DNA of 64,000 nt from Unio delphinus (taxonomy: Eukaryota > Mollusca > Bivalvia > Unionida > Unionidae). This document shows positions 58,329 to 64,000 of this stretch, one piece after another; position 1 is the first letter of the stretch; the number at the start of each line of letters is the position of its first letter. The notes under the pieces were generated by a model. It made no database searches. It was not told the origin of the DNA and worked only from the letters and a program-made list of their open reading frames with translations. Position numbers and translations under genes: made by a program. The DNA is taken from contig JAQISU010000041.1 in assembly GCA_029339505.1 (NCBI GenBank), positions 8,467,501 through 8,531,500 of the forward strand. Reading direction: 5' to 3'.

Positions 58329-58552
58329 CTTTTCCTTGGATACATAATTTAATGGAAAGAGACATTGTCAAAAAACTCGACAAGAAAGGATTATTCAGTA
58401 TTAAATCAAACTTCCATAATTTAAAAATCTAACCTTAAGCATTGTAAACAGGCATGCGGAAATCTTCAGAACACCCCAAACGTGTGAAGGCATTTACAGG
58501 TGTATTTCATGTGTAGTTATGCTTAGCGAGTCTACTTTTTGTTGTTATTGTT

Positions 58553-58740
58553 GTTTTTCAGTACAAAAGCTTGCTTAGAGATTAGAGCCTCCACCTCGGA
58601 CCTGGGAGGTCGTGGGTTTAACCCCGGCCGTGTCATATAAAAATCGTATGCTATATCTGTTGTCAGGATAATGCGACTGGTGGGACATTGGGCTACATGT
58701 CTGCGGCACAATGCCTCAGTGCATTGATGTAATAGCTTTA
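58553..58740 (+). mobile_element. SINE family B, tRNA-derived
   Basis: The tRNA-like head includes ggtcgtgggtttaacccc (box B). The body words tgtcaggataatgcgactgg and gggacattgggctacatgt are shared with the reverse copy at 39.95-40.19 kb. Confidence 0.75.
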
Positions 58741-58934
58741 ACAATTTTTCAGTTAAATCAGTATAGCATTGTAATATTCATAAGGAATGACATTGTAGAC
58801 ATTTTGTAAAGTTTACTTGACTATTCAGAAAAATCTGGAAAATTATATTCGTTGAAAATCACAAAATCAGCAACGTTTTATCTTTTGCCGACGCTTTTTT
58901 AAGTTTGTCTCTCTGTAATTTTTTGTTCTTTTTT

Positions 58935-58968
58935 TAGGGTTTACCGCCATTTATCAGCACACGATAGG
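58935..58968 (-). mobile_element. SINE family A, 3' end scrap
   Basis: The reverse complement reads atcctatcgtgtgctgataa then atggcggtaaaccct, matching the end of SINE A copies. Confidence 0.5.
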
Positions 58969-59068
58969 ATATGCATGTGTAACGTTGTCGAGCCGACCCT
59001 TTGAGACTTGGCAGGGTTTTAAAGAAATAAACACGTTCGGTTAAATAAAATTTTTATTAAAAATCAAC

Positions 59069-60170
<1,102 letters not shown>

Positions 60171-60195
60171 GAGCCCACAATACACAAATGAATCC

Positions 60196-60330
60196 ACTAC
60201 CGTACTAAATGTCTAGTCATCCACTACTGTACTATATGTCTGTAGTCATCCACTACTGTACTATATGTCTGTAGTCATCCACTACTGTACTATATGTCTG
60301 TAGTCATCCACTACTGTACTATATGTATGT
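60196..60330. repeat. Minisatellite, 29-bp unit, about 5 copies
   Basis: Near-identical copies of agtcatccactactgtacta plus tatgtctgt. Confidence 0.95.
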
Positions 60331-60349
60331 ATCCAATATACAAAACTTA

Positions 60350-60605
60350 GCATTACATTGACTATATACACGATCTTCTTATCTCACACAAAATAGTCAA
60401 TAAATCAAGACATAGGGTTCAATTGACTATAAACACGCTATTCGTGTCACACACAAAATAGTCAATAAAACAAGACATACCATTCAATTGACTAAACACC
60501 CTATTCGTGTCTCACACAAAATAGTCAATAAATCAAAACATAGGGTTCAATTGACTATAAACGCGCTATTCGTTGTCTTACATAAAATAGTCAATAAACC
60601 AAAAC
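60350..60605. repeat. Tandem repeat, about 62-bp unit with inverted ends, 4 copies
   Basis: Each copy has ttgactataaacacgctatt near one end and aaaatagtcaataaa near the other; ttgactat and atagtcaa are inverse, so each unit can fold. Confidence 0.9.
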
Positions 60606-61080
60606 TAAGGACGTTAACACTGCACTTCCTTTCGGTGCGACAGTAGTTCATGTTTGCCCGTCTCCACTCCACCGGTTAACATTGGACTGGAATACTCATC
60701 TATTCACTCGTTGACCGGCGAGCTGAATATAAAAATGGACAGATTTCTAAATAATAAAACGAATTAACGCAATACATAATAAAAGGAGGGTGCTATTACG
60801 AAACTGAACATTTAACTGAAACATTAACCAAAAATAACGCATTTGACTCACCCAACGTTTTGGCTCTAATTCCCGACAAATGAAACTTTTAAAGGTCTGC
60901 TCTAATGTCCACTGCGTCTTAAAATGACTCTGCACTATACATACATAGCAGCATGCCGTACTTGTAAAAAGTGATTCGCGCGAAACCTTCATTATACGCG
61001 CGGCACGTGCGACTCGCTGTACAGGAAAACTCACTTAGAGGAGTATGGTGTACCCTCTATGTCAGATCGGGTATTTCGTA
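60606..61080. other. Intergenic, GC-richer patch
   Basis: The stretch near 60.95-61.02 kb is rich in CG (cgcgcggcacgtgcgactcg) and could be a promoter or first exon of an unseen gene; the minus frame at 61034-60747 has no domain. Confidence 0.3.
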
Positions 61081-61283
61081 ACAGCATGGCGGCCAGTATT
61101 ATTGGTGGAGGAAGAACCAGGGAAAACTCCCAGAAAGAACTACCGATACACGAAAAGATACTGGCAAGCTTTCTCACATAACTGCATTAGCCAAATCTTA
61201 GACTCAAACCCACGCAGACAGAGGTGAGACGGCAGTGATTCGTAACGGACAGAGGTTTAGACCACTCGGCCACTCGGGGCCCC
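61081..61283 (-). mobile_element. SINE family A, 3' end cut
   Basis: The minus strand begins ggggccccgagtggccgagt and has gtgggtttgagtctaag (box B variant) and the ttttccctggttcttcc block, ending at the ggccgccatg word. The final 3' part is missing. Confidence 0.8.
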
Positions 61284-63185
61284 TGTAAATGTTGTAGTTA
61301 TGACTACAACACGAGGCATGAGCAAATGTACGTGATATATATCCCGCGCTGTCCCAGTAATTTGATGGAGTTAAGATTTGTCTAACATATTTCCAGAGGA
61401 TCAATTTACCAATAATCCACCTCGGTTGATTGGTTAGTTGGTTGGTTAGTTCGTTCGTTCTTTCGTATTTAAGAGTCGTCAACACATTAACTAAAGTGTC
61501 TTGCGTAGTGATACACCCCAGCGGCCTACCTGGATTGGTCTAGGATGGATTCGAATCTGCGTCTTTGTGATCGCGAAATCAGCAAGCTAAAACAGATCCA
61601 TCGCTTTTCCACCAATCAACATCTAAAACATCTAAAACAGTTTCTTGTCACGGTGGATACAGATGCACAGATGTAAAAATATGAACTTTAATTAAACAAA
61701 AATCCGTACTCACTTGGCAAATATCCACTTTCCTACCACCCTTCCAATGTTTCCTATGCTTCTTGAAACGGGTACGGTAAAAGTGTAAAAATGTTTTCCG
61801 TCATTAAAGGCATTGAAATAAATATCTTTATCAATACTGACAAAGCCATTTTAGTTTACTTGCAAGTGTACCGTAAATGATAAATTATTGTCCGCCTCGT
61901 GTTTAATAATCCGCTCTAGGTATTATTAGGGAATGGTATCTCTGAGATTATTTACCATTGGGTATCTATGGCATCAGCCTTTAGAGGTCATGACCTTTAG
62001 ATAACGCAGAATCTTCAGATTCCTTTATTACCATAACAACCAGCAATACACAAGGGTTTGTCAAGGAACTTGCACTAGAACAAAAGTCATTCTTCAAAAC
62101 CCATTTGAGCTATAATCACTCTGACCTTTGAACCACACGATTAATAGATCCATTTCACGCCTTAATACAAACATTTGTGCCTTAAATGGTATAGAACTGA
62201 AAGTATTATGCAAAATAAAAATATCTTCTTTCAGTCAGATTGTGTATGTTGTATGTGCATGTGTGTGCGTGTGTGTGTATGTGTGTTTCTTGAATATCCT
62301 TAGCTAAGTGAAACGTGTCCATGCCTTTTAGGCACAAAATAAAGAAGCTATTTCCTTTGTTGTGAGCTCTACTATTGAGTTTTGGCACCAACAATCATTT
62401 TCTTCTTTATCCGCAAGTAAAAGCTATCCACAACATTTCGTCTAGGTCTGTGATGTAGAACTGTTGTTATTTCTGACCAAAATCCCAAACATCACAAATC
62501 GCAAAGTTCAAGACGCATCCATAAAATTTGGTCACTGCAGAAGGACTAGTTATTGTGAGGAATCAAAATTGGTGACGGACAAACGGACGGACAGACAGAC
62601 ACACAGACAGTATCAAATATAGTAACCTCCGTCTTATGGCGGATTTATAAACACGATATGATGTCAACTTTGCTCTAACGTTTATCAAATTCCGCCAAAA
62701 CGTACATATTTGAGGAAATTTTTACAAAGTAAAACTTTTGCCGCAATTTGTGGAATTCCCTAAAGTGTCGTCCCCATGTAAAATTTGCAATCATAATTAC
62801 AATAAGTGTTATGAGGGCGTTTTTATACTGAAGCAGCAATTCTGTGTAGTTCGTCGTTCCCACAGTTTCGACAATCATTATCCGAAACTGAGTGTCTGTA
62901 TTCGGTTGACATATGGTATCGACAAATGAAAATTTATCAACTTTTCATCAAGCTAAGCACTTACTTTAGGTTAATACATACCTACCCTCATATCCATATA
63001 GATATATATCTAACCATCTAAGAACCTAACAACCTAGATCCGAAGTAAAACGGTTGCCTTAAATGAGATAAAATTACATCTAAAGTAGTATTAGCTCTTT
63101 GACACCTTTTCAAAGACACTACTGATTGAGCCTTAGCATTATGACAGAATACAAGCTTTAGAAGGTCCCTTCACTAACATTTTCT
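61284..63185. other. Intergenic, short GACA-type run
   Basis: A ggac/gaca run lies at about 62573-62610 and a (GT)n run at 62255-62290. No gene could be supported. Confidence 0.4.
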
Positions 63186-63382
63186 AACTATTTTCTTTCT
63201 GTCTTGTTTGTTATTTTTTTTTTCTTCTTTTTTTCTTACTTCTTTTTTTTTCTTCTATTGTTTTAATTTCTTCTTCTTCTTCTTCTCTTCAGCTTTGTTA
63301 GAGTTACCTTTAACAAGAAATGAGCATGCCAGAAGATTTGGAAGTCTGACCCGGCAAGATAGTGACAGATTACTCAAGATGT
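63186..63382 (+). CDS. Candidate terminal exon after long pyrimidine tract
   Basis: A pyrimidine tract of about 110 bp ends in ttcttctcttcag (63290s), an ideal acceptor. From there a short frame reads LELPLTRNEHARRFGSLTRQ and ends at TAA near 63380. It may be a last exon of an unseen gene. The tract is itself a simple repeat, so this could be chance. Confidence 0.25.
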
Positions 63383-64000
63383 AACATGTCATTTCATATC
63401 TAGCTTACAAGGCACATGTCTTCCGTGTTCATCCACTTGGATAACTATGCAAGTCGGTTTGATAATCTATACGATGTATGATAAATATTCCCGTTGTGTG
63501 TTTTATTAACAAGGCTTCAATGTCATGATCATTCTTTATCATCATAAGTTGCAGGTTTTATTCTACTTAAATATTTTGCATTTGAAAAAAAATACGTTTA
63601 GATTTTCTGTGCGAGTATAACTGCTGGTCAATTTTGTTTGAAACAGCGGGGATTGAGGTTGCGCGCGCACGCGTTTGCACAAGCGCAAAACAGGAACATA
63701 ATCGTCTATTATCTCCATGTGCCTAAATCCCCATAAGTATTGATATAAATCAGCATGTCCCACTGCACTCAATAGTTAGACCAGGAGCAAAATGAAATCC
63801 GAAACTACCGAATCTATCTCTTCATAAAACACGTAATGATCGGGTTTAAAAAAAAAGAAACAACTAAATCACAAAATGTGATGTAGAATTATTTTCTGTC
63901 ATTCTCATCGCTGTTAAGCGATATCATTTAATCTTTTAGATCTGCATACTACTATGCGATTTTCACGAGAAAGAGATACGGACTGAATGAACAAGCCTGG
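63383..64000. other. Intergenic, no supported gene
   Basis: A 69-codon minus frame (63772-63563) has no recognised domain. Confidence 0.35.

Overview
The window looks like a repeat-rich piece of an invertebrate nuclear genome. It is AT-rich, has no operons, and carries many microsatellites, minisatellites, tRNA-derived SINEs and old transposon copies. Host coding sequence appears only as short exons with GT/AG borders. A mollusc, perhaps a bivalve, fits best by the overall look of the transposons and SINEs, but no host marker gene settles this.

Layout. 0-3.5 kb: a LINE scrap and a decayed hAT transposase of the GTF2IRD2-like type (minus). 3.5-7.3 kb: two EF-hand exons of one gene (plus), separated by an intron full of simple repeats; the first exon has a stop in its calcium loop. 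8.1-10.5 kb: pieces of a THAP-domain gene (plus). 13.6-25.4 kb: a decayed virus-like element of the Polinton/adintovirus kind. It holds small structural-type genes (minus), a long scaffold-like gene (plus), an intact A32/FtsK-type packaging ATPase (minus), a DUF5679 plus phospholipase A2 gene (plus), a retroviral-type integrase (plus) and a long gene joining family B DNA polymerase, SF1 helicase and an HNH-like zinc domain (minus). No capsid gene was recognised. 25.6-28.2 kb: a 5'-truncated CR1/L2-like LINE (minus). 29.9-31 kb: a ZBED-like hAT relic (plus). 31-35 kb: minisatellites. 35.2-50.7 kb: four phase-compatible exons of a minus-strand gene for a membrane protein (lectin-like domain, CUB domain, transmembrane helix, tyrosine-motif tail), with SINEs and, at about 46-49.7 kb, traces of a second virus-like element whose ATPase was split by a SINE with a 9-bp target duplication. 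52.9-57.9 kb: a Ty3/gypsy element with integrase upstream of the reverse transcriptase start (Gmr1-like order), a SCAN-like gag and deleted RT/RNase H, apparently sitting inside a minisatellite. 58-64 kb: SINEs, a 1.1-kb simple repeat and tandem repeats.

The most interesting part is the 13.6-25.4 kb element. Its genes fit a linear DNA virus-like mobile element: polymerase and helicase would copy the DNA, the integrase would insert it, the ATPase would package it, and the PLA2 domain would act in entry. Nearly all these genes carry stops or frameshifts, while the ATPase reading frame is uninterrupted. All functions are read from motifs by eye; no database search was run.
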